Of a DNA stretch of 64,000 nucleotides, positions 1 through 10,059 are shown in pieces; within the stretch, counting starts at the first letter, position 1, and every line of letters begins with the position of its first letter. The notes below the pieces were generated by a model, which worked only from the letters and a program-made list of their open reading frames with translations, did no database searches and was not told the origin of the DNA. The DNA comes from Arcuatula senhousia. Lineage: Eukaryota > Mollusca > Bivalvia > Mytilida > Mytilidae. The stretch covers positions 64,356,867-64,420,866 of the forward strand of contig OZ020303.1 of assembly GCA_963971305.1 (NCBI GenBank), read 5' to 3'. Position numbers and translations under genes: made by a program.

Positions 1-459
1 CCCTGACCTTGAACTCCTATGTGATCCTGACCTTGAACTATGTGACCTCGAACCATCTTGTGATCTCTCGTCTTCTTTAACGGCACTTTGTGGTGGTAAT
101 GTCACGATCTTATTAATTGAAAACCAGTCTTGTACCATCTGATTAGTTTCGAGAAAAACACAATTTTTGTCTTGAAATCCAACATTGTCAATTTGTTTCT
201 GGTTAAAATCCTGAAACAGTTCTTGATACTTTTCATGCGTCTGAAGTAGCTGATCATACACGTTGACCCACTGTGAATAAACCGAATTCACTTTATCTAC
301 ATCCTTGGTTTCTGTCACTAACTTTTGAAGCTCAACGCTTAAGACAGTCAAAGTTTTTATGAGACGAGATCGTTCATTTCTTTGTAGATTCATTGTGTAA
401 ATCAGTCCCTTGTCTGTGTATGTTCTCTCTCGTTTTCCGTCAACCAAATCGCCTTCCAT
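1..459 (-). CDS. Pao/BEL-like gag-type protein, N-terminal part, runs off the left edge
   Basis: On the minus strand an ATG at 459 opens a frame of 153 codons with no stop before the window edge. The protein starts MEGDLVDGKRERTYTDKG, then has a charged, probably helical region, and ends in a low-complexity Ser/Arg/Gly/His tail (SRSHSSRSGSHRSSRSG). The opening KRxRxYTxKGL pattern resembles N termini I associate with gag-like proteins of Pao/BEL retroelements in molluscs; this is recall, not a search. The Ser/Arg tail is encoded by a short imperfect DNA repeat (positions 1-60, gaccttgaact units). No catalytic motif falls inside the window. It could also be the first exon of an unrelated gene. 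The open frame is certain; the family is a moderate guess. Confidence 0.5.
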   Translation of the reverse strand, partial: MEGDLVDGKRERTYTDKGLIYTMNLQRNERSRLIKTLTVLSVELQKLVTETKDVDKVNSVYSQWVNVYDQLLQTHEKYQELFQDFNQKQIDNVGFQDKNCVFLETNQMVQDWFSINKIVTLPPQSAVKEDERSQDGSRSHSSRSGSHRSSRSG

Positions 460-1110
460 ATTTGACAGTTCTTATTTGTAAATAATGTGTTGGCTAACTT
501 GAAATTGTGGAAATTGAATATCATTGCGAATGCGTATGACTAAATGTTTATTTCAACCAGAGACATTAATAACATCCAGAGAAAAAGTCAATCCAGAGAA
601 CATCTTGCATACATTCATACGATTTACTGAAAATACAAAAAAACCTTATTTACTTGACTGAAAAATTAATTTTCTTGAAACTTATCAAAAGACATATTCA
701 AAAGAACAATAATTGCAAACAACAAAAATACTCAAATGAAAAACAATACATAAAATGCAAATCGCTTCATGGCTTCACTTGTGAAAAATAAAAATTATCG
801 ATTAGCACTTACTACATAGTGAAAAGGTGAGCGGTGATTAAACGAGTAAACTGAGTAGCAGTAATTTAAACATACAAAATTTACTAAAAACTATTAAAAT
901 GGATAGAAATATGCTTCGGAAGAATAATTATGCAAAAATATTTAAACATTACAATAAAATAACTCACCAAATAAGAAATATTTCCACCGACTCAACACAT
1001 GTTTACATAGAAAATTATAAAACGGAAGTACTCAAAAATGTGTAAATCTTACTGTGTAAAATTAGCGAATCGAAAAATGTGAAATAATGATTACGGGCTT
1101 TACAAACCGT
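460..1110. other. AT-rich stretch without recognised features
   Basis: Upstream of the minus-strand gag-like frame. I see no open frame, terminal repeat or clear promoter. If the neighbour is an LTR element, its left LTR should start here, but I could not find a paired repeat inside the window. Confidence 0.4.
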
Positions 1111-1114
1111 AAAA

Positions 1115-1312
1115 GTGAAGAAAAGCTTTTTCTTGCTGAAATGCCCTACTATAAATCATCTCTACAAAAGTCGCTATATGTTAAGTTGTATGATGAACCC
1201 TTATAGGATTTTTGCTCCTTAAACTAAGATAAACGCCCAAAATTTGGCAAATAATCATTTTCATTTTAATGGTCACCGAAGTCGGGTGATTGATTTAGGC
1301 TCCTTACGAGGA
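1115..1312 (+). repeat. Truncated copy of the AGGTGAGC-end dispersed element
   Basis: Contains the internal consensus of the larger copies (agaaaagctttttcttgct, tctacaaaagtc, a diverged gatgaacccttatagg) and the 3' end motif gtgattgatttaggctcc. The 5' half with the GTCGTCGT tract is missing. It is an old copy. Confidence 0.45.
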
Positions 1313-1439
1313 TGTTACTTACCATAAAAAGTTGCATGGGATTTGTTTTGGAGGCCCACTTTTCCATTTAGAGACTATGGAACAAAATGGTGGAGAAAGA
1401 GCCTTTGATTTAATGTTGCTACAATTTAGATTTAGTTGT

Positions 1440-2160
1440 AGTTGATAAAGGTATCAACAAAACTACCAAGATGGGATGGCCAATCTAATAAATCCAAGAA
1501 AAAAAAAAGAAAAACAAGACAAACACATACCAGAGAAAGATCGTAATGGTCCAGACTTGATACAGGCATTTCAATGGTGTGTCAAACCAGGTTTTATGAC
1601 GATAAAAACTTCCTCTCCCATTGCAGCGATCATATGGTTCAGTGTCACAAAACACAACACTTCTGAAGACATAATAAGACCAATTAACGAGATGATCATC
1701 TCAGTACAAAAAACAGCCCAAAACTTATTGAACAATCACAAATCAACTTTGTTACCAGTGGCTGATATCGAAAGAAAAACTTCTTATAGTAAGAGACCGC
1801 ATGAGACGTATTTTCTAATAGCTTTGGTCGACGGCGTCTGGTCAAATATCTGAAAATTAGTGCAGTACTGTGACACATCGAATAAATTGAGAAGTATACA
1901 CCCCATATACTTGTGAGATTAATAATTTGAAAATTAAAATCGTCTCATTTGTTGAATATTTTAATACTGAGTCTAATTCGAGATGCAAATCCAAGAAAGA
2001 CGTAAAGCATGTAGATTCGGTGTTTTTTTTTGTCATCCTTAACTCTTGTGGATTCCGAGCCATATACAAATGTAGCAAACGAAGCTTTGTTGACAGAGAG
2101 GGCATCATTAATATATCTAAGAGTGAGATTTAAAAAAGATCTAGTATCTTTCATCTTCTT
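1440..2160 (-). pseudogene. Degenerate Penelope-like reverse transcriptase C-terminus and 3' region
   Basis: On the minus strand, 2154-1857 encodes pieces such as SFLDLHLELDS and VYTSQFIRC. They align by eye with the C-terminal part of the better-preserved element at 30118-32958 (YLDLHLEIDS, VYVSQLIRY). The two usable frames are offset, so at least one frameshift is present. The part at 1440-1857 matches the sequence around 23340-23660 (aaccaggttttatg, gatgatcatctcagtaca) and is probably the 3' part of the same subfamily. The plus-strand 125-codon frame at 1476-1853 lies on the antisense of this and is probably fortuitous. Confidence 0.55.
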
Positions 2161-2983
2161 GTTCTTTACGAGTTCACAAAGAAGTTGATTATTCGGTATT
2201 CAAAATGAATATTGGTCATTTATATTGACTTTTAAAAAATCGCCCCCCCCCACTACGCGGGTACGTATTATATATAGAGTAGGAAGCCGATTTTTTAAGT
2301 CGATATCAAGCCCCTGTGAAATAATTGATATCACCGGTTGCTTTCCATACATCACTTTGTCATCAATCAAAACATTTAAATTAAACCTGTTGACTTCATC
2401 ATAAAACCCTGATCCGCTTGCTTTCAATAATAGATTAAGCTTCAAATTGAGACATATTTTATTCTTATACACGGAGGTAAGTATTTCGTTTCATTTTCAA
2501 CTTTTATGCTTCTTTTATTGTTGTCAAGCTGCTTAGCATCATATTCATTTTGCAATACAAATGATTGTGACTCGATGCATAAACATGTTCTTATTCGTGA
2601 CACTCTTTTACGGAAGCGTATTTCTGCCATATTTGGGTCGTATTCAAGAAATATATTTCATATGACTAAGTCTATAGCCGCCTTAGCTCTTACGAAGGAC
2701 TTAATTTTAATGGGTGTCTTATATACTCACGTATTTATGTCTTTAATGGTCTCATAAGGTTACAAGTGCAGGCCCATATCAGAGGCTATATGACTATATC
2801 TGAGGGCTATATATCTAGGGCGATCTTTAGTTTTTATGAATTAATGGTCTTACGTCGGGTAACCGCTCAGCACATAAATTGACCTGGTGACTGAATCGGG
2901 TGGCTATCGGCCACATTCATAATACGGAAAGCCTAGTTGAAGGCTGAACTCAGTTGGGCTTTTTTTGCGAAGAGTGCCACCCT
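2161..2983. other. Intergenic DNA, no recognised gene
   Basis: Short open frames occur on both strands (2200-2472 minus, 2506-2757 plus), but I recognise no domain in them. From about 2850 the sequence becomes repeat-like (gggctttttttgcgaag, gccaccctttgtacacg) and leads into the next repeat. Confidence 0.35.
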
Positions 2984-3180
2984 TTGTACACGTAAAAGAT
3001 CCCTTTGTCGATCCCAAGAAGTGAAACTCATATACTAAATTTTCCACCCTTTCACACACCTCTCCATTATTTTAATTATGTTCATTTTATCACCCTTTTC
3101 ATGTTCATCGCCCGTATGTAAACTAAATAGTGCTTTTAAGGGGTAAAACACCAACTTACTCACCAGTCTCACAATGTGTA
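2984..3180 (+). repeat. Dispersed repeat with an ACGTAAAAGA-type block and TAAAACACCAA end
   Basis: Shares the order acgtaaaagatccctttgt ... cacacctctccatta ... gtaaaacaccaacttactcacc with the repeat at 7449-7750. The copy at 27690-27990 is in the opposite orientation. Confidence 0.45.
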
Positions 3181-3248
3181 TAAATAACCACTCTTGATAT
3201 TTTGAAAATTTTGAAATCGAGGCATCTAACTTGGTAATGTTTTAACTA

Positions 3249-3716
3249 GGGTGTCCGTGTCCGTGCGCCAACAGTGATGTAAATCATCTTTTTGCAGCTC
3301 ACCATATCCATTGTATATTATATCAATTACTTTACAGAGCTGTGCGCAACACCATTTATATATACTGTATAAACTTCTATAACTCTACCAGTTGCGACCT
3401 ATTCTCTATCTTTCTCTCCCTTCCCACCCAGTGTTCATCGTGTACTGTGTTACAACCTTAGATTGTCTACGAGGAGGCTTAACAAGGCAACTGAAAGCTA
3501 GATTTTTATCTAGCCTAGGTGGTCTAGTGGTCTAGGGCGCTGGACACAGTGCAGGCGAAGTTGCCATAGATGACAGAGTATGGGTTCGATTCCAGCTCAA
3601 CCCCATGCTGGATTTTCCGGTGCCAACGGCTTTAAAAAGATGAGTTACATCACTGTTTGCACACGGACATCCCTTTCTAACTTTGCAGCTCACCATATCC
3701 ATTCTATATTATATTA
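3249..3716 (+). repeat. tRNA-derived SINE-like repeat flanked by an inverted tail copy
   Basis: A tRNA-like head is visible: an A-box-like tggtctagtgg at about 3519-3530 and a near-perfect B box GGTTCGATTCC at 3583-3593. A tail with ttttccggtgccaacgg and gatgagttacatcactg follows. The tail (about 3634-3673) also occurs inverted at 3249-3294. The string tttgcagctcaccatatcc follows both tail copies (3290s and 3680s). The result is a composite or rearranged insertion. SINE heads of this kind use internal RNA polymerase III promoters. Part of it lies just upstream of the DHAR coding exon and may be within its 5' intron. Confidence 0.5.
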
Positions 3717-3789
3717 ATGTTTTAACTGCCTTGAAATCCCTTATAATTACGTTACCGAGGTTTACACTTGCTTTTAAATACACTCTTTC

Positions 3790-3806
3790 TATCTATTTTC
3801 TTTTCA
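3790..3806 (+). promoter_or_regulatory. 3' splice acceptor in the 5' UTR of the DHAR-type gene
   Basis: A pyrimidine run ending in TTTTCAG lies 8 bases before the ATG at 3815. It implies a spliced transcript with a non-coding upstream exon, and it argues against the gene being a processed retrocopy. Confidence 0.6.
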
Positions 3807-3814
3807 GAATTGCA

Positions 3815-4489
3815 ATGACTACCCGGAGGTTTCTTCTTTACGTAAAAGCTGCTAGTAGTGGTAAAGATATGGGGGACTGTCCTTTCTCCCAGAGAGCTTT
3901 TATGTTCTGTCGACTGAGGGTTTTGCAAGATGAACTAGATGTTGTTCCCATTGACACTTCAAACAAGCCTAGTGAGTTCTTGAAGTTAAATCCGGAAGGG
4001 AAAGTTCCTGTTTTAGTTGATAGAAATGCGGACAATAAAGTAATTCCCGATTCAGGAGAAATTACGAAGTACCTCAGTTCCGTTAAACCTGGCACTGACT
4101 TGAAGGTTGATTATCAGGGACCTGCTTTGGAGGCGGTTTCCGGAGTCTTTCCAAAACTCGGTGCTTTGCTTAAAAATAAAGATAAGTCAAAAGTGGAAGC
4201 ATTGAAAAGTGACCTATTATCTGAACTTTCAAAGGCTAATACGTACCTGGAGGGTAATGCGAAAAATGGTAAATTTCTCTTGGATGATCAGATTAACGAA
4301 ATAGACTGCATGTTTCTACCTCGTCTTCGACACGTTATTGTAAGCGGAGGTCACTACGCAGGCGTAAATCTAGATGGATTTGAGGCGCTTAAAAGATATT
4401 TTGAAAACGCAAATAAATCTGATGCTTTCAAATCCACATGTTGCCCCGACGAAGAAATTATAATAGGGTGGTCAAAGCACACCAGTTAA
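3815..4489 (+). CDS. DHAR/CLIC-type glutathione S-transferase
   Basis: The 224-residue product has the glutathione-transferase fold signature of the dehydroascorbate reductase and chloride intracellular channel branch. Residues 22-25 are CPFS, preceded by GD and followed by QR; in this family the Cys is the catalytic thiol that forms mixed disulfides with glutathione. NPEGKVPVL (residues 59-67) carries the conserved cis-proline of the GSH site, and PDS (78-80) contacts the gamma-glutamyl group. The C-terminal half is helical and ends in IIIGW, as in DHAR proteins. In this family the enzyme regenerates ascorbate from dehydroascorbate using glutathione; CLIC relatives can insert into membranes. 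I chose the ATG at 3815 because a pyrimidine-rich splice acceptor (tctattttcttttcag) ends at 3806. Coding is one exon, with a 5' UTR exon presumably upstream. Length fits the family. An ATTAAA signal follows. Substrate preference cannot be read from sequence. Confidence 0.85.
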   Translation: MTTRRFLLYVKAASSGKDMGDCPFSQRAFMFCRLRVLQDELDVVPIDTSNKPSEFLKLNPEGKVPVLVDRNADNKVIPDSGEITKYLSSVKPGTDLKVDYQGPALEAVSGVFPKLGALLKNKDKSKVEALKSDLLSELSKANTYLEGNAKNGKFLLDDQINEIDCMFLPRLRHVIVSGGHYAGVNLDGFEALKRYFENANKSDAFKSTCCPDEEIIIGWSKHTS

Positions 4490-4588
4490 TGGTTTAAGGA
4501 ATTTTCTTCTTACACTGACGCGTATTGTCAAGCCAGTATATAACTATATATTTTGTTTCTATCATGTTTACGATAAAATGTATTTGAA

Positions 4589-4594
4589 ATTAAA
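4589..4594 (+). terminator. Candidate polyadenylation signal ATTAAA for the DHAR-type gene
   Basis: ATTAAA, the common variant of AATAAA, lies 100 bases after the stop codon in an AT-rich 3' UTR. No better hexamer was seen nearer the stop. Confidence 0.4.
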
Positions 4595-4773
4595 GTTACT
4601 TAATAGTGTGACTTATAAATGTATAAACTTGAGGAAGCTATTCTTTGTTAAATAATGCATGATAAAAAAAACTTGATTTTTATTACATATAAGTATATTT
4701 GAAAGATTTTTAAGATGTTTTTCTTTGAAATTTTGCAAATATCGATATATGTTACCTGCAGCTTTTTCACGTT

Positions 4774-6066
4774 TTTAGCTGAGCTATTGCCATCACTTCA
4801 GTGGCGTCCGTCGTCGTCGTTAACTTTGCTTTGAAACTTTGCACACTTCATCTATGGGATGTCCTCTACCAAGACCAAAAACATGACCGCCGTTGCTAAA
4901 AATAGAACAGGGAGGTCAGACCCTAGTTTTTGGCTTATAAATGAAAAAGTATAATAGAGAGAAACAATCTGAAGCAAACTACCTTCTTCAGCATAAAAAG
5001 CTCTACAAAAGTTGTCAGATGACCCCTTGTAGAGGTTATGGTACGTCCTTTAAAGGTGAAAATGGCATGTTTTTGGCCTAAAGAATGAAAACTATAGCAG
5101 ATAGAGAAAAGCTGTTGCTTTCTTCAACCTTAAGCTCATTGAGCTATTTACAAAAGTCTCCTTTGGGTCGAGGTTGTCAGATGATCCCTTACAGGGGTAA
5201 TGGCCCTTTAAGGAGAAAAATGGTATTTTATTTATACATAGAATGCAATATTTTTGAGTTTTATTGGTGTGTAAAAGCGTGGACCTAAGCACATTTTTAA
5301 TGAAGCGCGGTAGCGCTTCATGTTGAAAATGTGCGCAAAGGTCCACGCTTTTACACACCAATAAAACTCAAAAATATTGCATTCAATGTATATAATTACA
5401 TTCCGATAAAATATATTAAATGTTTCCACAGAAAATTGCACGAAATGCATGGTTTATCTTTTTTAAAATTACTCCGCGCAAGTCGTTGTTAAGGTGGCAC
5501 GTGCTAGTGAGTTTCATCTAGAAATAAAACTGCATTATTAACCAATCGAAATTGTCGTTATAAATTAGAATGTAATTATACGTTTTTGGCATATAGTATG
5601 AAAACTGTTGCAGATAGAGAAAAACTGTTGCTTGCTATAACCTTCAGCTCATTGAGCTTTACAAAAGTTTCAATTTGGGTCGAGGTTGTCAGTTGACCCC
5701 TTATAGGGGTTATGACCCTTCAAAGGTGAAAAATTGCACTTTTTTCATGTTTTTGACCTGTAGAATGAAATCCATAGCAGATACAGAAAAGTTGTTGCTT
5801 ACTTAAACCCTCAGTCGATTCAGTTATTCAAAAATATTCATAAGGCTGAAGCTGTCATATGACTCCTTAAATAAAAGTTATGGTCCTTAATTGTCAAGTT
5901 TTGGATTTTTGTCTTGCAGATTAAACCTATAAAAGATTAAGAAAAGCTTTTGTTTGCTTAAATGTTTGGCTATATAAATAAAGCCTTTTGCCTCAGATGC
6001 CCCAAAAATATTTTCTTTTCATCAGTCTTCATAGTCAGGTGAGCGATTCAGGCTCATGGGAGTTGC
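4774..6066 (+). mobile_element. Non-autonomous AGGTGAGC-end element, copy 1, with nested insertion
   Basis: Begins gagctattgccatcactt followed by a GTCCGTCGTCGTCG tract. Inside are imperfect ~155-bp monomers (gcagatagagaaaagctgttgctt, gttgtcagatgaccccttata, aggggttatg). The right end is aggtgagcgattcaggctc. It is not protein coding. It is interrupted at roughly 5228-5578 by an insertion holding a 156-bp palindrome. Confidence 0.6.
5235..5390. repeat. 156-bp near-perfect palindrome (MITE core) inside the element
   Basis: The left arm begins tacatagaatgcaatatt and the right arm ends aatattgcattcaatgta. The arms match almost completely over more than 50 bases. The centre is a second hairpin (tgaagcgc/gcgcttca). 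Because of the symmetry both strands give overlapping open frames with the same residues, which are artefacts. The inserted unit probably spans about 5228-5578, where the host element consensus resumes (cgtttttggcatatag). Confidence 0.7.
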
Positions 6067-7448
6067 TTTACTTTCAAGAAGCTAGCGTGTATGAGTTCGG
6101 CTTTATCAGACGGGGGTAAAAAATGACAAGGGAATGCTAAAGAGGTGAAAGAAACAGAACAAAGCTTGGCCAATCGGAGGAACTACTTTGACTGCTACTG
6201 GAAAAAAAGAAGGGATGGGTAAAATGGGGCTATTTAAGCTACTGTAGGGATCCCACAGATCCCACTTCCCTTATCGAAAGCTTAAACCTTTATCTTTAAC
6301 GTGCTAGGAATATGGCATTCTTCTCGACATAATGTTCAGTAAGGTTTTTTTCTCGTATTTTGGTCTGACGTTCCGGCAGATGACAAGGTTACCACAATCA
6401 ACCACCTTGGGCACAAATCCCAGTAGCTCTGCGAGGAAATCGGCCGGACTCGACGTCAGTGACAAGCTTAAAGTTGCTGCGGACCTAATCGATACGCGGG
6501 ACCAGAAAGAGATCACTTTGGCACCATCTGCTGCATTCGTGTCACAGTTTCTTGATATTATTATAAAGCTTCATCCAAAAGTACATACATACAGTGGAAA
6601 GCAGTTTATGTCCGTAACACATCTTTAAAACGCAGGCGACACGCACGTGCATGATTGCATGCAGGGCATTTATTCTCTTTTTGTACACTGCCACCAAACT
6701 CAATTAATTGTTTTTTTTAATTTATACCGATGTTTTATGTAATTCTTCAGTTGCACACCCCTCTCTAAAGATGGCCAAATTACCTTTTTGGTAGCCAGTA
6801 TTGATTACCTGAAAATATAAAAACTCCTTTTCGAATGAGAATTTACGTTTTCCATCTGAGGGGGGGGGGGGCGGGGCGTACATCATTAAATCAATGAAAT
6901 AAGCTGGACTACCATTATTTCAGATACTATAATACTAGTTCTGTCAAAACATGCTAAAGATGATACACATTCTCGAAATGGAACTCAACAGCCCTAAATA
7001 TTTACTTTGGTTGAAAAATCGCTTTAGACTTCGGCCATTTTAAACTAACAATATTAAGTAAATTATAAGTCATCTCTTCTATCCCCTCATGCCTCTAGAC
7101 AATCAAATATAGTCTGTTTATCATTAACCATGAAGTAACTATTCACTTTAAAGATATATGATAACTATATATTATATACGACTGAAGTGTTTTGATAAAG
7201 TTTCCGATTTCAAAATGGACACAACTTTAGATATGTGTAAGAAACGCCTAATTTGATTATATCGGATGAACAGGGAAGTAGACTGAAAAGTCTATAAAAT
7301 ATGTTTCACAAGAGTTTCCGGCGTCTATTACAAGTAGTTTCAGAAACTAAAATGATATTGAATTTCAATAAAAAAACACAAATACAATAATGAAAATAAT
7401 CATACAACTTTTAAGATATAGACACGAAAACATGTTCATGGGCTTATT
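6067..7448. other. Intergenic, no recognised gene
   Basis: A 98-codon plus-strand frame (6332-6628) and a 70-codon minus-strand frame (6304-6516) overlap here. Neither shows a domain I know. The DNA there is less AT-rich than its surroundings and could be an old exon or transposon remnant. The rest (6630-7448) is AT-rich with a poly-G run near 6860. Confidence 0.35.
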
Positions 7449-7760
7449 TTATGGCGACTTACTAGCCTCAAGCCGAAAACCTGACTGCAAACCATAGTGG
7501 GCAAACGTGTGTGGAGAGGGCCATGCTTCATGCACGTAAAATATCACTTTGTGGACTGCCAAGTAGTGCACCACAACGGCTAAATTTCCCGCCCTACCCA
7601 CCTCTCCCCTTTTTCTGTGATCTTCAAAATTTACTGTTCCTTTGTTTCCCATCCCACCCCCATATTTCATTTCTCATCATCAGCTCTCTTCGCCTTTAAA
7701 TTGCCTATATATAGCGTTGCAAGAGAGTAAAACACCAATTCACTCACTCACTCAGTACCC
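7449..7760 (+). repeat. Dispersed repeat, same family as 2984-3180 and 27690-27990
   Basis: Diagnostic strings in order: atgcacgtaaaatatcactttgtgg, gtagtgcaccacaacggctaaat, cccatcccacccccatatttca, gcgttgcaagagagtaaaacaccaattcactcactc. The 27.7-kb copy carries the same strings in reverse complement. No coding content recognised. Confidence 0.55.
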
Positions 7761-7995
7761 AACATATTGCAAAAAGCAAACATATTTTTAACCACAAAAG
7801 ACAAACCTGGTTAACACCAATAGTAAAAGGAGAGAAAAAGTAAGTTCAAAACGAAGTTACCTTTGGGAAATGGATTTTTAAGATATTGTTTCACAATATT
7901 GTTTTCAATTTTGTAAAATAAGGTTGTTCCTTTTCTGACAACTCTTTACCGCAAATCTAATTCCTGAATGTTTGAATGTTGTGGAAACACCATTA

Positions 7996-8272
7996 GGGAG
8001 CAACCATATGATTTTATGGGGGGCTATGGTGATTTTCTTCGTCCTGCTTTTTTATTTTCAGAAAAAAAGCCGAGCCTGGATTTTTTTTTTGGCGCGCTAG
8101 CGCGCACATTTTTTTTTCAAAAAGCTACTATAAATTTTTCAGTCAAAAACATCATCCTGTCCTTTTCTTAATTCAAAGCACTGTCCTGCCTTTTTATTTC
8201 TGGATTTTTACCATCCTGCCGTTTTATTTTAAGTTTCACCATAGCCACCCATAAAATCAAATGGTCGCTCCG
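7996..8272. mobile_element. Harbinger-like MITE with TTA target duplication (277 bp)
   Basis: Terminal inverted repeats: left GGGAGCAACCATATGATTTT, right reading inward CGGAGCGACCATTTGATTTT. The two arms match with few differences over about 40 bases. TTA is present on both sides (7993-7995 and 8273-8275). A 3-bp TWA duplication and GGG-type ends are typical of PIF/Harbinger elements. No transposase is present. Confidence 0.65.
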
Positions 8273-8507
8273 TTAACACAAATATCCCTTACAGCAGTTT
8301 TAGTGCATTTTAACTACTAGTTTTATGAAATATCGCCATCTTCAATATGTCGATTGAAATGTTAGGTGATTCGTAAAAAAACATTTTAAGAAATAGAAAA
8401 GCGTTAAATTCTTTGAAACAAAGATTCCTTATAAGATGTTGTCCGAATTTTAGCTCCACTTTAAAAATGCATTAAGGACAGCAATAAGACGTACATAGCC
8501 ATATTTA

Positions 8508-8991
8508 GGGACCGGTCAATATTTATTAGGGAGTTGGGACCGGTGCATTTAAAATTTCAAAAGCGAAAAAAGTTTATGTCCTACATATGAAAAAAGCAAA
8601 AACAATTAATGTCCTATATGTGTTGTAATGAAAAAAAGTTAATGTCCTATATATATCAAATTTTAAACTTATTTCTATATACTCCTCATACAAATAAACT
8701 TTGTTGGATATAATTATTTTTGGCTATATTTTGCTATATCAAAGTGAAAACAATTATCTAAATTTTGCACCTCCAAAATTTTATGAAATATTCTATTTGC
8801 TAGTTACTTTTGCTTTTATGGTAAACACTAACATAATTATTTTTTTTTCGCAAAAAAAAGTTGCTGTCCTATCTGATAATCAGCGCTGGTGGAAAAAAAG
8901 TTTTGCCCTATCAAGATTTTCAAAGAAAAAAGTATGTGTCCTACTACCGTTTGCACTGGTCCTATCACTCCAATAAATATTGACCAGTCCC
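8508..8991. mobile_element. Harbinger-like MITE with TTA target duplication (484 bp)
   Basis: The left end GGGACCGGTCAATATTTATT pairs with the right end, which reads inward GGGACTGGTCAATATTTATT. TTA flanks both sides (8505-8507 and 8992-8994). The interior contains repeated aaaaaagttaatgtcctata-like units in both arms. Non-coding; the 91-codon frame across it is fortuitous. Confidence 0.65.
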
Positions 8992-9179
8992 TTACATGTA
9001 TTAAACCTTAACTCATTTTTAATTTCTTTCCCGCGCAAAAATATTATGTAACGTTAGGTATCTAAGGGAAAAAATCTTGATATTTTTGTTATAAAACGAG
9101 GGCAAATGGAGGGCACCATTGCCAAATGTGGTGATTCCTAATTATTGTTCGACTGAATATATGTTTGCTCTTGTTTTAT

Positions 9180-9930
9180 CTAATTTAGTGTTCTATGTTC
9201 AGAATGGTCTTTCGATGGCTAGGAGGGGTCTTCCCATTCTCAGAATTTCTTTGATTAGTGTTCTATGGTCAGAAGGGGTCTTTCTATGGTCTGAGTCTCT
9301 CTAAGGTTAGAAGGATTTTTTTTCTATATGGCCTGAAGGGGTTTTTCTTTGATAAGTGTTGTAAGCTCAGAATCGGTATTTCTATGGGTCAGAAGGGATC
9401 TTTCTATGGTCCGAAGGGGTCTTTCTCTGATGAGTGTTGTATGCTCAGAACGGGTCTTTCTATGCTCATAAGGGGTCTTTCTTTGATAAGTGTTAAATGA
9501 TCAGAAAGGGTCTTTCTTTGATTAGTGTTATATGCTCATGAGGGGTCTTTCTTTGATTATGCTCAGAATGGGTTTTTCTATGCTCATAAGGGTCTTTTCA
9601 GGGTCAGAAGGGTCTTTCTTTGATTAGTGTTATATGCTCATGAGGGGTCTTTCTTTGATTATGCTCAGAATGGGTCTTTCTATGCTCATAAGGGTCTTTT
9701 CAGGGTCAGAAGGGTCTTTCTTTGATTATTGTTAAATGATCAGAAGGAGTCTTCCTTTGATCATTGTTAATATTGTGGTCATTCCATATTTATTGAAGAT
9801 GTATTATGGATGCTAAATGATCAGAAGGAGTCTTCATTTGATTAGTGTTGAATGATCAGAAGAGGTCTTTCTTTGATTATGATCAGAAGGGGTCTTTCTT
9901 TGATTATGCTCAGAATGGGGTTTTTAGTTT
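9180..9930 (+). repeat. Tandem array of GGGTCTTTCT-type short repeats, left block
   Basis: Irregular tandem units built from agaaggggtctttctttgattagtgttatatgctc. Units of about 20-60 bases vary between tttgattagtgtt and tatgctcag endings. Open frames across it are repeat artefacts. The array resumes at 11975, so the material between looks inserted or rearranged. Confidence 0.8.
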
Positions 9931-10059
9931 AGTTTAAACATACTTTATTTGTAACAATGGTAAACAAGTGTGGCCACTAAAAGTATGTCTCGCCTGCCGG
10001 CACCATCACTAAAATCAACCACCTAAGCTTTCATTTCTTGATATAAACACAAATTGTGT

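Noticed and set aside
5085..5450. Overlapping frames on both strands sharing IECNIFEFYWCVKAWT
   Set aside because: The identical peptide on both strands comes from the DNA palindrome at 5235-5390.
6332..6628. 98-codon plus-strand frame with no repeats in it
   Set aside because: No domain, no conserved start context and no splice partners recognised. It may be an old exon, but I cannot support a gene call.
9258..9500. Open frames with repeated SFYG and KGSF motifs in the 9.2-12.6 kb arrays
   Set aside because: The residues repeat because the DNA is a short tandem array; frames start and stop at random unit variants.
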